Shown: piece by piece, positions 22,423 through 35,113 of the stretch
Layout of the letters: each line of letters begins with the position of its first letter
How positions within the stretch are numbered: the stretch's first letter is position 1
Source of the DNA: Cyclaneusma minus
Lineage: Eukaryota; Ascomycota; Leotiomycetes; Marthamycetales; Marthamycetaceae
Direction: 5' to 3'
DNA: 64,000 nucleotides
NCBI GenBank assembly: GCA_037179335.1
Contig: JAKZHN010000020.1
Location: 62,001-126,000, forward strand
The notes under the pieces: model-generated
Database searches by the model: none
What the model was told of the DNA's origin: nothing
The model's input: the letters and a program-made list of their open reading frames with translations, nothing else
Made by a program: the position numbers and the translations under genes

Positions 22423-23143
22423 AGCTTGCTTCGTTTTTGAAGAAGGCGCAGACCGAGTTGCCGGGATTCAGAAGAAGTCGCTACTCCGGGCGCAATATCG
22501 ACAAGCACGGATGGTATTGGCGCGTTGAGTGTGGTACTTCAAACACCACCAGGCAGGACGAAGGTGGACAGCTTCGCACTGACAACTTCACGCCCACAGC
22601 TTCGCAAATCGCATTGAAGCAGCTTCAATTCGGCCTAATAACACGCTAATGACGCAAGCGGGGCAGCACTTTAGCGACGCGTCTCCCTACGCGAACCTGC
22701 GGAGCCTACCCGCCAGCATAAAACCACAACCTCTCCAGGTCAACCTCTACCATCTCCAACTCTCTCCAACTCTCACCAACAACAACAAAACTTCAACAGT
22801 CAAGTCCCTCCAATTGAACACCAGCTTCAACACCAACAACCAATTCTCTTGCGCAACAACAACAACAACATCCATTGGCACTTGGAAAGTCTCAAGACAA
22901 TAATCACTGCAATTGCGCAGATTGACAACGGCGCCTCGAGCTACTGTCATTACAGAAGCCCGCCGTTGGCGCACTCTCCCGAGTCAACCGCCGCGAGTGC
23001 GGTCTGCTGTCGTTTCCGTTTGACAGCCACTCTCGTTTCCGTCATCTGCCGTTTGCTGCGACAGCAGCCGAGACTGGCGACAGCAGCTCCCGCCTGCAGC
23101 ATCAAGCATCGTGCATGACACTTCGTTTGCTACTGAACTAACC
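22423..23143. promoter_or_regulatory. Divergent promoter and leaders of tap42 and the Dicer-like gene
   Basis: 721 bases between start codons. The half nearer the Dicer gene (about 22740-22910) is rich in CAA and CTC triplets, typical of an unstructured fungal 5' UTR. GCATAAAACC at about 22717 is a weak TATA candidate for the plus strand. Confidence 0.5.
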
Positions 23144-26100
23144 ATGGCGCCAGCACTACTTATTGACTTCGGGGATGCCGCTGAGGAGCCCTCATCTCCT
23201 CTCTTGTTCTCCAACGCCTTGATTCCCAATCCCTGGAGTGCCAAACCTTCGAAGAAAACCCCCAAACCTTCCAAGGATACTTCCATTACGCCAAGTCTCT
23301 TTGATCAGCCCACTCAAATATCGAAAGCCACTCAAGAGAGCCTGGCTCTACTTGATGCTTCGTTCGGTTTCAACGAAGGTTATCGCCGCTCATCCTCAAC
23401 TCCAAGCCAAGCGAGCAGTGACGGCCCTTTCTTCGACGACATCATGGCTCCCGCAGCTGTAGCACAGCCAGTGGTAGTCCCACCTCCCCAGATCAATGTT
23501 CAGGCCCCCCAGGTCAGTGTTCAGCCTCGGCAGATCAAGGTTCAACCTCAAGAAATCAAGGTCCAACCTCCCAAAATCAAGGTCCAGACTCCCCAGATCA
23601 ATGCCCAATCTTCGCAGATCAAGGTCCAATCTCAGCAGATCAAGTCCTCGAAAGCACATCCGGCAACGGCCTTGGCCACCAGAACTGCCGAAGAAGTCGC
23701 CGAGGACTTGAGAAATTCCAGTCGCAAGTTCGCTCGATCAGCCAACACTGAAGCTGACGGAACCGATGCTACCCCCGAGACCACTACCGGAAATCGCGGC
23801 AATGGCGCTAACCAAGCAGATACTCCTGACGTTCAAACACGTGATGCGATCGAGGAAGAACCCGACTACGATACGGAGTCCGAAGATGAGATCATGCCGG
23901 TACTCAAGCCCAGTCTGCCATCTGAGAACCGACGGAGACAAAATGCCATCTTCGAGAGTCACATGCGTCAAAATGTTTTGCAGAGAGTGGAGGAAGCATC
24001 CAAGATCACCACGAATCTTGCAGATGAGAAGCTGTCCACTAGGCAATTGATGCAGAGGGCCGAAGGTCAGAAGATCATTTCAAGCCCCCGCGACTACCAA
24101 CTCGAGCTTTTCGAAAAGGCAAAAGAGCAGAACACGATCGCTGTTCTCGACACTGGATCTGGAAAGACTCTCATTGCCGTCCTACTTCTCAAACATGTCA
24201 TCGATCAGGAGCTCGAGGACCGCGAGCAGGGCAATCCCCATCGCATTTCTTTCTTTCTCGTTGACTCCGTTTCTCTCGTATTCCAACAGCACGCGGTGTT
24301 GGAGGCCAATCTTGACCAAAACGTCGAGAAGTTCTGCGGTGACATGGGCTGTGACCTATGGGACAAGAACTTGTGGACCAAGCAGTTCTCGAAGAACATG
24401 GTCATTGTCTGCACAGCTGAAGTACTCTACCAATGCCTTCATCATGCATTCGTTACTATGAAACAGATCAATCTCCTCATCTTCGACGAAGCTCATCATG
24501 CTAAGAAGAACCATTCCTATGCACGCTTGATGAAGGACTTCTACGCTTCTGAGATCAAGGAAAACAAGTTGTCTTTGCCTCGCGTGTCTTTGCCTCGCGT
24601 CTTTGGCATGACTGCGAGCCCCGTTGATTCGAAGACTGACATCCAAGAGGCAGCTAAGGAATTGGAGACTCTTCTTCACTGTCGAATCGTCACTGCTTCG
24701 GATGCTAGTCTCTTGAAGTATGTCGTTTCAGAGAAGAAGGAGAGGATAGTCACTTACCGTCAACTTGAGCGAGAATTTGAGACACCACTCTATCGGCTCA
24801 TGAAGCAGAAGATCGGGGACAACAAGGTCATGCACAAAGTTTTTGGCATCGCCAAAGAAGCCTCTTCGCAACTCGGTTCATGGTGTGCCGATAGGGTCTG
24901 GGCACATGCCCTGGGAGATGAAGAAGTGAAGAAGATCGAAGAGAAGATCGAACGACTGAACCAAGCGAGCCGGACCCCGGTTCACCCAGACGTTATTGAG
25001 AAGCAGATCAAAGAACTTAGGCAGGCGCAAAACATTGTCAGGTCTCAGGAATTCGGCGAAGTCACGTACAACGTGGAGAGTTGGACCTCCGAAGTTCTGT
25101 CGAGCAAGGTTATGACACTGATGCAAGCCTTGCAGGAGCATTTCGAGAGGCCGACAGACAGCAAGTGCATCGTTTTCGTCAAGTACAGGTACACGGCAAA
25201 GATGCTGACCGAGGTCTTTCGCCAGCCCCATGTTGCAGGTGCTAATCTCAGGGTTGCACCTCTGGTGGGTACCCGGAGTGGCGAGTCTGGTGATTTGAAC
25301 CTCTCGTTTCGAGAACAGGTACTCACCATGCTGAGGTTTCGAAAAGGAGAGGTCAATTGCTTGTTCGCTACTTCTGTGGCCGAAGAAGGACTTGATATTC
25401 CCGACTGCAATCTCGTCATCCGATTTGACTTGTACAGAACAGTGATTCAGTACATTCAATCGAAGGGAAGAGCCCGACAGACAAACTCTCGCTTCTTGCA
25501 CTTTATCGAGGCAGGCAATAGGTCTCACGAGTCGAGGGTCCACTATGTAGTCCGCGAAGAAAAGAAGTTGCGCGAATTCTGTCAGGGGTTGCCACCAGAT
25601 CAACTCCTTATGGGGAACGACCACGACCTGGATTACTACTTAGCCAAGGAGAAAGGACGCAGAGGTATGTTTAGGGGTTTTTTTTTGTCTTCCCTCGCAC
25701 TACAGATTTCATGCTGTATGCTCTCTCCATGACTTTACCCCGTTTTCCCCCGGTCACTCCTAATCATGTCATTTCCAAACTCCGGCCGGTTCGAGTTGTT
25801 CTGTGTATTATACTTACTTGAATTTAATCTAGTCCACACAGAGCAATCGACAGGAGCGAAGTTGACTTACAGAATGTCCATCATGGTTCTGGCCAATTTT
25901 GTCGCAAGCCTGCCGACTAGTGCCGAGATCAATCTACATCCAGAATACACCTTGAAATACCAGGACAAATTGTTCACCGCTGAAGTCACGCTTCCTGAAG
26001 GTTCGCCAATCCCCAGGGCTGTAGGCAAGCCGGCCGGGTCGAAGCAAGTTGCCAAGTGCTCAGCCGCATTCGAGGCCTGTCTACGCCTTCGCGAAGGTAA

Positions 26101-28703
26101 ATTCTTGGACGAGCATCTCCTGCCTATCTTTACGAAGCAGCTGCCTATTATGCGTAATGCAATGGTCGCTGTTGATGACAAGAAGAGAGAACAGTATGAA
26201 ATGCGAACAAAGCCGACCTTGTGGTCCCAGAGAGGTATTCCAGAAGAGCTCTTTTTGACGGTCATCAAGCTTGCGAACCCTGAGAATTTGGACCGTCCGT
26301 CGCAGCCTTTGGGAATCTTGAGTAGGTCTCCTCTTCCAGATTTCCCCTCTTTCCCGCTTTTCTTCGGGAAAGGCCGCCAATCGTCGGTACTTCTTGAGTC
26401 TCTCAAACAGAGCATCAAATTCGAACCTGCGATCATGGACAAGGTACTGGCATTCACCCTTCGCATTTTCCTGGATGTTTTCAGCAAAGACTACAAAGCT
26501 ACTGCGGCAGACATGCCCTACTTTTTCGTTCCGATCAAAGAACAGCCTCAGAATGTCTACCAGACAATTAACCGGATCGATTGGGAGGTGGTTGATTTCG
26601 TATTTGAGAACAAAGATCAACAGCACAAGGATCAGCCTGAGGATTTCTTCGAGGACAAGTATGTCGCTGACCCTTACGATGGCTCTCGGAAGCTGTGGGC
26701 GGTCAAGGTAACCCACGACTACAAGCCACGAGACCCCGTGCCACCGAACACGGCTACTCGTAAGAGTGGAAGGAACAAGTGCAATGACAGCATCCTTGAG
26801 TACAGCTGTAGTCTTTGGGCCAACGCTCGTGGGAAAGTTCGAATGGACGACAACCAACCAGTCTTCGAGGCCGAATACATCTCACTGAAGAGGAATCTGC
26901 TCGACGAGACTGCTCCGGTGGAATCCGAGGGTCCGACCAAATGCTTCGTTTGCCCCCAGTTCATGGTCTTCTCAGCAGTAAGTGTGTTGTTTCCGACCGA
27001 TATGCCATTGCTAATGTTGTCCAGTTGCCTACCAAGATCGTTGCAATGGCATACACCCTTCCAGCCATCTTTCACCGCGTCGAAAGCTACATGATTGCCT
27101 TGGAGGCTTTTGACTTGCTCCACTTGAAAGTCAGCGCCGACATTGCTCTGGAGGCAGTCACCAAGGACTCGCACAACACCGACGAACACGGCCAAGAGCA
27201 GATCAATTTCCAAAGAGGCATGGGTAACAACTATGAGCGTCTGGAGTTCATTGGAGATACCTTCCTCAAGATGGCCTGCGGTATTTCGGTCTTTACTCTG
27301 CATCCGACGGACAACGAGTTCTCGTATCATACCCAGCGAATGCTGATGATCTGCAACGGAAATCTCGGAGGTGTTGCAAAGAAGCTCAAGCTCTATGAGT
27401 ACATTCGCTCCAATGGCTTTGACCGGTGAGTGTCTCCCATCTTATGATCTTCCGGATAACCGCTAACTTGAGTAGTCGCCAATGGTATCCTGAGGGGCTG
27501 ATTCTCACGAAAGGAAAGGGAGGCACGTCGCGAAAGACCCACAGCTTGGGCGACAAGACCATTGCTGATGTCTCCGAGGCTATCATCGGTGCTGCTTATT
27601 GCATGTACCGTGACTCCAATAACATGGACATGGCAGTTAGAGCCGTCGCCGAAACCGTGTGCAGCGAAGATCATCCCATGATCCAATGGAAAGATTACTA
27701 CGAGCACTACGAGATTCCCAAGTGGCAGAAGCAGCTTTGCTCAGCGTCGCAGAGAGACATGGCTGCGCAAATTGAGAAGAAACACCCCTACCATTTCAAC
27801 TACCCACGTCTGCTTCGCTCGGCTTTCTTGCACCCTTCGCACACGTACAGCTCTGAGGGGATTCCTAGTTACCAACGGCTCGAGTTCTTGGGAGACGGTC
27901 TGCTCGATCTTGCCAGCATGAACTACCTGTTCTTCAACAACCCCGATAGGGATCCTCAATGGCTCACCGAGCACAAGGAGCCCATGATCGGCAACAAGTT
28001 CTTCGCCGCTTTGGCATTCCATCTCGGATTCCACAAGCACATGCGCTCCATGGGCGCCCTGATCCAGAAGCAGATCCGCGAATACGTCGACGAGATCTCC
28101 GAAGCCCTCGATGAAGCCAAGAAGGAAGCCGTCGCCGCCGGCAAGCCCGAGTCTGAATACCGCCGCGACTACTGGCAAGCCACCAAAGACGGCCCCAAGT
28201 TCCTCGGTGACCTGGTCGAAGCCTACGTCGGCGCCGTCTTTGTCGACTCCGGTTACAACTTTGCCGAAGTCGAGAAGTTCTTCAACATGCACATCCTGCC
28301 GTTCTTCCAAGATATGACGCTGTATGATGGCTACCACAGCAAACACCCGATGTCGTGGCTGTCGCACTTCTTGAATGACGATATGGGCTGCATGCAGTGG
28401 AAGGTGTTCCATCAGCTCATGCCGGATCTGATGGATGGCACGAAGCCGTTGGTCAAGGCGGCGGTTATGGTGCATAGTACCATCGTGGCGACGGATGAGC
28501 GCGAGAGTTCGAGGTATGCGAAGGAGGCGGTGGCGAAGAAGGCAAAGGGCATGCTGCAAGGCATGAGCTTGCCGGACTTCAGGGAGGAATATGGCTGCGA
28601 TTGCCGCGATGCGGGCGTGGTTAAGGAGGGCGAGGATTTGATGGAGGTGGAGGAGTACGAGGATGGGAAGGTGGTGGTTGATGATGTTGATAAGGTGGTT
28701 TAG
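23144..28703 (+). CDS. dcl1: Dicer-like ribonuclease III, DCL1 type (about 1764 aa)
   Basis: Model: join(23144-25664, 25833-26977, 27025-27425, 27476-28703), 5295 bp. ATG at 23144 (TAACCATGGC). Domains in order: a disordered N-terminus with a heptapeptide repeat; a DExH helicase with Walker A DTGSGKT (336-342), DEAH (448-451), MTAS and QSKGRARQ (motif VI); the Dicer dimerisation domain (STGAKLTYRMSIMVLANF); RNase III domain 1 (ERLEFIGD from residue 1293, then ADVSEAIIGA); RNase III domain 2 (RLEFLGD near 1491, then LGDLVEAYVGAVF); and a C-terminal dsRNA-binding domain with spaced Cys, His and a final CDC (about 1730-1732), like the zinc-binding Dcr1 C-terminus of fission yeast. Catalytic acids are present in both RNase III domains, so it should cut dsRNA into small RNAs. 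No PAZ domain was recognised. The first intron's acceptor could be TCTAG (25832) or CACAG nine bases later; both keep frame. Confidence 0.92.
23483..23650 (+). repeat. Eight 21-bp coding repeats in the Dicer N-terminus
   Basis: Eight tandem 21-base units encode heptapeptides of the form P-P/Q-Q-I-K/N-V-Q (residues about 114-169). Units differ by a few bases each, so the array is not a recent expansion. The pattern is regular: Ile or Val at position 4 and Val or Ala at position 6 in most units. Confidence 0.85.
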
Positions 28704-31626
28704 GGAGGGTTAAGGAGGTAGCGTTGGTGGTTCGGCGGCGTTACGGGGAGTGGGAAAAGGGATTTGAGGACAATGGATATGGATCGCGGCGTTCGTGGGA
28801 GCGTGAATTTCGGCATTTCGATGGATGGCGCTCTTTCATAAGCTCTCGCATTGTGGATTTCACAGGGCGGTCTTCGACGCATGGATACCTAGGATTGAAA
28901 TGGCGCAGCGTTCCCTAGATCATTAGCGTTCAGTCTTTCAGCGAAATAATCATCGCTGTCTTTCTCGAATTCAGCGTTCATGAGTGATGAGTGACGACGA
29001 TGTTACCTTAGTCTGCTATTATTCACGATGTTTCGACGACGAATCCGTTTCGCTTGTTGGCTTCAAGTCCATCAACCCCAAAAGGTCGGATGGCAATAGA
29101 AACTTTCCGAGTCGTCGTACTCCGAGCATGTAAACAGATCGACATATACTTTTTTTTTTTTGGATTTTTCGCACGCCTCCCTCCGTCATCGGAAGCAGGT
29201 ATGTCACCAGCTGTTCGAACTACACAGGTTGATGCTTGCTCCCCAGTGCACATACTTTCCTTTCTAGTAGAGTATTAAGTTTTTCGGTAGACGCGCCGGG
29301 AGCGACTATACTTGGCAGTTGGCACGGCCATTTGATGTCTCGCTGGAGCCGTGCAGGCATGTTTCGACACCATCTGTTCATAGCGTTAGGAGGACGTTTT
29401 GTCTTGGGTTCCATGGGACTTTCGGAGCTTTCGGACTGCTTTCATTCGCTGGCGGCTTCGTTCCGGTTTTTGGGTTTCGCCGTGCCAGCGCAGTTACTAC
29501 TATATGTCTATGGTGATATGTATGTTCCACAGGTTTCAATCTTCCCCAGTTGTTCATCCGGGCTGGAATAACGGCTCCAGTGGTTTACGTATTGCTACCA
29601 CGTGTGTGGAGATTTATGAGGGAGCTGGGAAGTGAGCGATCTGAACTGGAGGTGCATGCAGTTTCTGGACTCCATGTCTGGGGTGTTATCAATCAGATCA
29701 GATCAAGATCTGCATGTTGTATTTTCTGGACAGGGATGCCAATCAAGATTACATTTTTGTTGGTCCTCAAGCTCTGGGCGTCTGGATCTTGTGTGCACGG
29801 TTTATAAACTTCGTTCTAATGGTTAGGTATATGTGGGTAGTTACATCGGATTATAAGGCTTCGGGAACAGCCTGCGGACCAATGGAAGTGTCTCAAGTTA
29901 CACTCGGGACTTTTTGTTTGGAAATCTTATTCTTACTTTTTAAGGAGGATTGGGATTTTGAATCCGGTGTACAACACAGCTCAAGGGACTGGAGACTCAG
30001 ACACAAGGGAGACCCGAGAGCTTCTCCGCGGGTATGTGTGACTGTCGGGCATTGCGTCACAAAGCTGTATGTAGCTATCCCTGTTACATTTTGCGGCAAG
30101 CTTGATTTTTTGCGAGAACGTGCTTCCCGAGTCTGATACCCGGAAACTCATTGAATCTCGTGAAGATCTACGATTGTACCTGAATGATATTATTTTTTCT
30201 CACAAATTAAATATCCAATTAATTGACAAACTCGTTCGACGAGCCGCAAAAGCACTTTGGTTGAGTTGATAGAGTTCAATGTTCCAGTCGATGATATCCG
30301 TAAGCCAAGCCCGTGGGTCTGGAGAGCTGTGCTGAGCCGGGATCTACATGTAGTGCGCACGGTGCGCCTAGCGACATTGTGGGGCTTTAATGTGACGGCA
30401 GCGTCATAGACTTTCTCTCTCTCTCAATAATTGCCATGTTCAATACTGTGCACGGCGCGCCACGCTTTCGACCAATTATTGGTGCGCATAGGTTTATACA
30501 ATGCTATAAATTAAAATACTATACTTTCGCGACCGCTCCTCCGGTCAAGAGCTTTGCTCTCTTCCTGCGTCGCGGACCCGAAATAGCTAGGTGGCTATAG
30601 CTAGCTGGCTAGCTGTGGCTGGTATAATTGGCCGTGGCTGGCTGGCTGTGGCTGGGGACGCTGCTTATGACGTCACCCCCTAAATCATTTCCGCAAGCAG
30701 GCAAAGTGGGCCCGACGACCCTACGTAGGTCGGGATTTCTGCGGGTAACCGGCAAATCGTTTTTCCCTGCACTGGATAGTCTTTCGTCCGACCTCGTTTC
30801 CAACACCGTTTTCAGAGCGACAAGGCGCCGATCCAGGAGCGAAATGTCCGCTACCACCGCAGGGAGCCGTTTGTCGATGAGCCGTATGGAGCTTTACCCG
30901 AGTGATGCTCGCCGCCGCTTGAGGTCGTATTGAGGCTCTCGCTTTGGCTTATTGCGACTCTATCTTTGCAGCAAGAGAATGGGACTGGACTCCATGTTTG
31001 CGGAAATGCAACTGAGCCTGCGCTCTCTGACTCGTCCGGAGCTCTGATGTATTACTGTTTGTCGTGCTGTCAACCTCCGGTCAGTGCAACCCCAGCTTCG
31101 ACGTGGATCCCAAGCATCCGCCCCTTTGGTGACTTGGTAAGTTGGTCTCGCTTTCGTTTCTTTCAACCAGTTCACCACTTGTTCCCACGCTGCAGGAACC
31201 AGGATCCCGTTTCCGGCTGCCAGCACACTGCATCTACATGCTACGGGACGGGACTGCTAACGCAGATACAATCCCGCAACCATCTCCGGGCCCTGGCTCC
31301 CCCAATCACCGTCGAACTGGCCCCCGGTTGTCTCATAACATCATCCCCATGTGGGAGACTTTCGTCCGGCCTCGTGCTACTGTGCTACCCAGCCGCCCCA
31401 GCTCGACTACTACCGCTATTGCTCCGATCCAGCAGGGGCAAGTGTCCATGACAAATGGAGTCGAGCACGATCCAAAAAAGTCGAGTCCAATATGGACGTC
31501 ATGCAGGTAGTAGCTGTCCGCCACTACGTCAGTGTTTTTCTGACCGAGCTGTCGTGTATATGAAGAGCTTCCCAGCTCAAAGCTTGAGTTTCTCCAACCC
31601 ATCTTGTCTCGGTCAACTCACCCAAG
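28704..31626. other. Intergenic region between Dicer-like and Rds1-like genes
   Basis: No supported gene in 2.9 kb. Features seen: a T run near 29151-29161; a CT microsatellite near 30414-30425; a 47-base foldable element at 30528-30574; and a stretch rich in GCTAG/GGCTGG words at 30585-30660. The last few hundred bases must contain the Rds1-like promoter and leader. Confidence 0.4.
30528..30574. repeat. Small self-complementary element, possible repeat fragment
   Basis: Outer arms CGCGAC (30528-30533) and GTCGCG (30569-30574) can pair, and inside them AGAGC-TTT-GCTCT forms a second hairpin. It is followed by repeated TAGCTAG/GGCTGG words. This compact GC-rich fold in an AT-richer setting may be a transposon end or a dispersed repeat; no second copy is in the window. 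Confidence 0.3.
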
Positions 31627-33191
31627 ATGTTTTCCAGAGCCGCATACGCAGCTGCCCTTGTGGGAGCTGCTGTTGCTGTACCCGCCCCATACTCTCCTCT
31701 TCCATACTCTTACAACCAAGAGCCTTCCGTCGAGGCCGCGAAGGCTTCGTCATATGCCTCTGTTGCTGGAATTCCAGTGACTGAGCTGCCCGGCGCCACC
31801 GTCCCTGTTGCTCCCGTCATCAGCAGTCAGGTCACCGGGGCTACCTCCCATGGCCCATACGCGGGTCCCGCCCCAACCACCACGGGTGCCGTTGCGAACG
31901 AGCCTGCTGGGACCGCTATTCCCATGCTCCCACCAAACCCAACTGCCCTCATCTACAACCCCAATGGCGAGTTGAACAATCAGGAGCCAATTCCTTACCA
32001 GCCCGCTGGTGGACTTGGAACCAATGGCACCGAGCCCGTCTACCGCGTTCAGTCCGACTTCGACTACGAGTCTATTCTCCTCGGTCTGTACCAGGAGTGG
32101 ATCGAGTTGGATCTTTTCCACAACATTTTGGCTACCTTCAGCAAGGAGGACTTCGAGGAGGCTGGTTTGACTGAGTCTGATATGTTCTTGATTGAGTTCA
32201 TGGTATGTGTGCACACATTTATCGATCTTTCAGGAGGCAACCGCTAACAAAATTCCCATAGGCTGACCAAGAGTCTGGACACGCAACTCTTTTGAGCAAC
32301 TTGCTCGGCGGCCCTGGTGGCGCAACCCCCCAGTGCACCTACAACTACCCATTCACCACTGTCCGAGAAGCCTTCGACTTCACTCAGAAGCTCACCCGCT
32401 TCGGTGAGTCCGGTGTCTGGGGTTTCCAAGCTCACCTCGACTCCCGCGAGGTTGCTCAGATGCTCGACCAGTCGATTGCCACCGAGGCCCGCCAGCAAAT
32501 GATCTTCCGTCAATTCGGTGGTCTCTTCCCCATGCCCGTCTGGTTCGAGACCGGTATCCCACAATCGTGGGCCTGGACTCTTCTCGCTCCCTACATCAGC
32601 GAGTGTCCCGCCGACAGCAAACGCCTCGCATGGCAAAACTTCCCCGCTTTGAACGTCCTCAACCCTCCCAACAGCGCCCGCCGCAACGCCACCCAATCCG
32701 GCTTCAACGAGACTTCTGGATTCGGCCCTGCTGCCCCAGCATCTGACGCTGCTGCCAAGGCTGATGGCGACTTCTGCCTCGAGACCAACGCCACCGGCTA
32801 CAGCTGCCAAGCCAGCATCTCGCAGAACCGCTCGATCCCTCTCTCCTACCCCGGCCGCGAGGTCTTCCTCGAGTGGGAGGAGCCTGGCAAGCCAGTTGGA
32901 CCCAACAACTCGTACATCACCAACACCACCGCCAAGGGCTGCGCCGAGTTCGTCGTCTGGGTTTCCCAGCTCAACGTCACCTACTCACCGCTCACGAACG
33001 TCTCGCAGAAGGATGGCATGTGGTATGGCCAGACCATCCAGCCTGATGTTTCCACCTACGAGGGAGACCCAGCCATCAACGGTACCATGTTCATTGCTAT
33101 CACCGAGAACGATCAGTTCTACACTGCGTTCAACTTGAGCATGATTAACCCTCACGTTATCGCTGGTCCTTATCTCTACCAGGCTGGCTAA
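31627..33191 (+). CDS. rds1: Rds1-like secreted stress protein, ferritin-like fold (501 aa)
   Basis: Model: join(31627-32202, 32262-33191), 1506 bp, one 59-bp intron. ATG at 31627 (CCAAGATGTT). Residues 1-18 (MFSRAAYAAALVGAAVAV) form a signal peptide; a Pro/Ala/Thr-rich region follows up to about residue 130. The domain from about residue 140 (FDYESILLGLYQEWIELDLF, then FSKEDFEEAGLTESD) and, across the intron join, FMADQESGHATLL is the ferritin-like helical bundle typical of Rds1. WGFQAHLDSREVAQMLDQSI and EARQQMIFRQFGGLFPMPVW are further family hallmarks. Many N-x-S/T sites in the C-terminal half fit secretion or a wall/membrane-bound location. Fission yeast rds1 responds to nutrient and stress cues; the biochemical role is unknown. 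The intron is phase 0 with GTATGT/TAG borders. Confidence 0.88.
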
Positions 33192-33432
33192 GCGCATCGC
33201 TTGCTTTTGGGCGAATATGCGGAGTTGGGGCTGAGATTGGGGAGGACGTAATGATCATATAAGGCATGTAGCATAGTGGGAGTGAGTTGGGGACGAGGAG
33301 TATGGATGAATGGGATGAATGGATAAAGATAGGATGATTGGGGTGTATTTGGGGGTGTAAATAGAATTACGATACAGGATGTCTAATTTATAATTCGATC
33401 CAAACTATCTTCAAACCTCATTGCCCGCTCGT

Positions 33433-33487
33433 CAATTTGATGTGATTTATCTTGCTTGAGCAACTTGATGTGATTATCTTGCTTGAG
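33433..33487. repeat. Two-copy tandem repeat, about 27 bp
   Basis: Two adjacent copies (33433-33460 and 33461-33487) share GATGTGATT and ATCTTGCTTGAG, with one substitution and one single-base length difference. It lies about 240 bases downstream of the Rds1-like stop. Confidence 0.8.
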
Positions 33488-35113
33488 CCAAGCCATGTAT
33501 TCTGGACATTATCACATGAATGACAGTGACAGCATCTTCCCTTATTTGCCCTCAACAAAGCAACGTCTGAGAGCTAGAAGACAAGGCCATTTGACCATTC
33601 AAAGCATACAAGTTACCCATGTGAGCAAGACAGAAGGGAATCAGAAGAGAACCCCCGAAACAAATTCTAGGTACAATTCCAATAATTCCAATCGAAAGAT
33701 TCGTAGCGTCATCATTCTCTCAAGTGCTTGGGAGGACTGTGACAACATACCAGGCCGACCCCCAAACAGGCCGACCCTCAAGGCGATTGAAGAAAGGGAA
33801 AGGATTAAGGAAAGCTGATAGCCTGGTTCTGTTTCAGACCTTTCAGTTTTCGCCCCCGCGTCGGACGCGGTTGGTTGAGAACGAAGGGTCTGAAGGGTCT
33901 GAAGGGGGCGTTCTTGGCAGATGGTTGCGGAATTCGTTTGAGGGAGGGTACGGCGGAGGGCACGGGGGCCTATGGGTAAGGGAGGGAAATGGGGTTTGTA
34001 GACTACCTAGGTAGGTGTGGAAGAAGTGAAGAACTGAAGAAGAGGCTGAAGTGATGTGCTGGGGGGGAGGAAGACGATGGTGCGTGCGTGGGGATGGGTG
34101 GGGTGAGTGAAAGGCTTGCGGCTTTGTGAGGAGGCGCACTGATTGAGTCAGTGGGGATAAATTGGATAATGAGAATGAGAATGGGAGTGATGAGTCGATG
34201 ACGGGTATGTAGTGGGAAGTGAGGGTGCGGGTGTGTGATAGTAGGAAGCAAGCAGGACAGGAGGAAAGTTTCTAGACAATACTTGGTTAGGTTTTCAGCG
34301 ATGGCGGTTTGGATGGAGTTGTGCTACCATTTCGCGACACGAGCGCCGCGTATTTCTTGCCGGCGGGAGATGGGGATGGGGGGGCGAGACTCCGATAAGT
34401 CAATACGAAGGTGGGTTGGGTTGTTTGTTGCTTTACGGCTGCCTTTCTCAAGCGGCGGGAGACACTCAGACGGGCAGCGCTAGCGTTGAGAAACGGGTTC
34501 TGAACGGTTAGGTGAGGACGCGGGTTCCTTTGTCCAAGCGGGAGAAAAGGGGAATTTTGTTTCTTGAGAGAAGGCAGGCGGTCTGTGTGTGTGTGTGTGT
34601 TTTCGGCAGGTGCATGGCATCGAACTGAAGTGTTTTCGGACGGGTGACAGTGCATAGCATCGAACTGAGGGAACTTCTGCCGAGTCGTGAGGACGCGTGA
34701 AATCTTGGAATCTACGACTCGGGGACGGAGTCATGCGATGGAATGTAGAAATGGTTTTTGACACTTGACAGCAAGGTTTCGGGACTCGGGACGGGAGGAG
34801 ATTTCCAAAGCTAGGTTTGGGAGAGAAGAGCCGTTGAATGGGCAATTGCAGCAGTTCGTTGCAAGTATTGCGCATCAATGGAGGCGATAAGGTAGCCGGT
34901 ATTAATGCAATTGAGAAAGGCCTGAGAAATTCAAATGACAAACGGCGACTAGGCAGAGGAAAGGTCAAGGAAACTAGCTGATGGTAGAGTCTGAGAGATG
35001 GGGACAATATGGATGTGGAATCACAAACATTTCAATACCTCGTTAGTGAGAGAGCCGCTGGGCGGCAGTTTATCTGGAGCGCTGAGACTGTAGACACTTA
35101 AGTGATCAAACGA

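Noticed and set aside
24878..25624. 248-codon minus-strand frame inside the Dicer gene
   Set aside because: It is antisense to the conserved helicase domain; codon structure belongs to the plus strand.
27741..28559. 272-codon minus-strand frame inside the Dicer gene
   Set aside because: It is antisense to RNase III domain 2 and the dsRBD.
30350..30490. GTGCGCACGGTGCGCC and GTGCACGGCGCGCCAC as ends of a mobile element
   Set aside because: The similarity is partial and direct rather than inverted, with no target duplication.
34584..34601. TG dinucleotide run
   Set aside because: An ordinary microsatellite; it adds no biology on its own.
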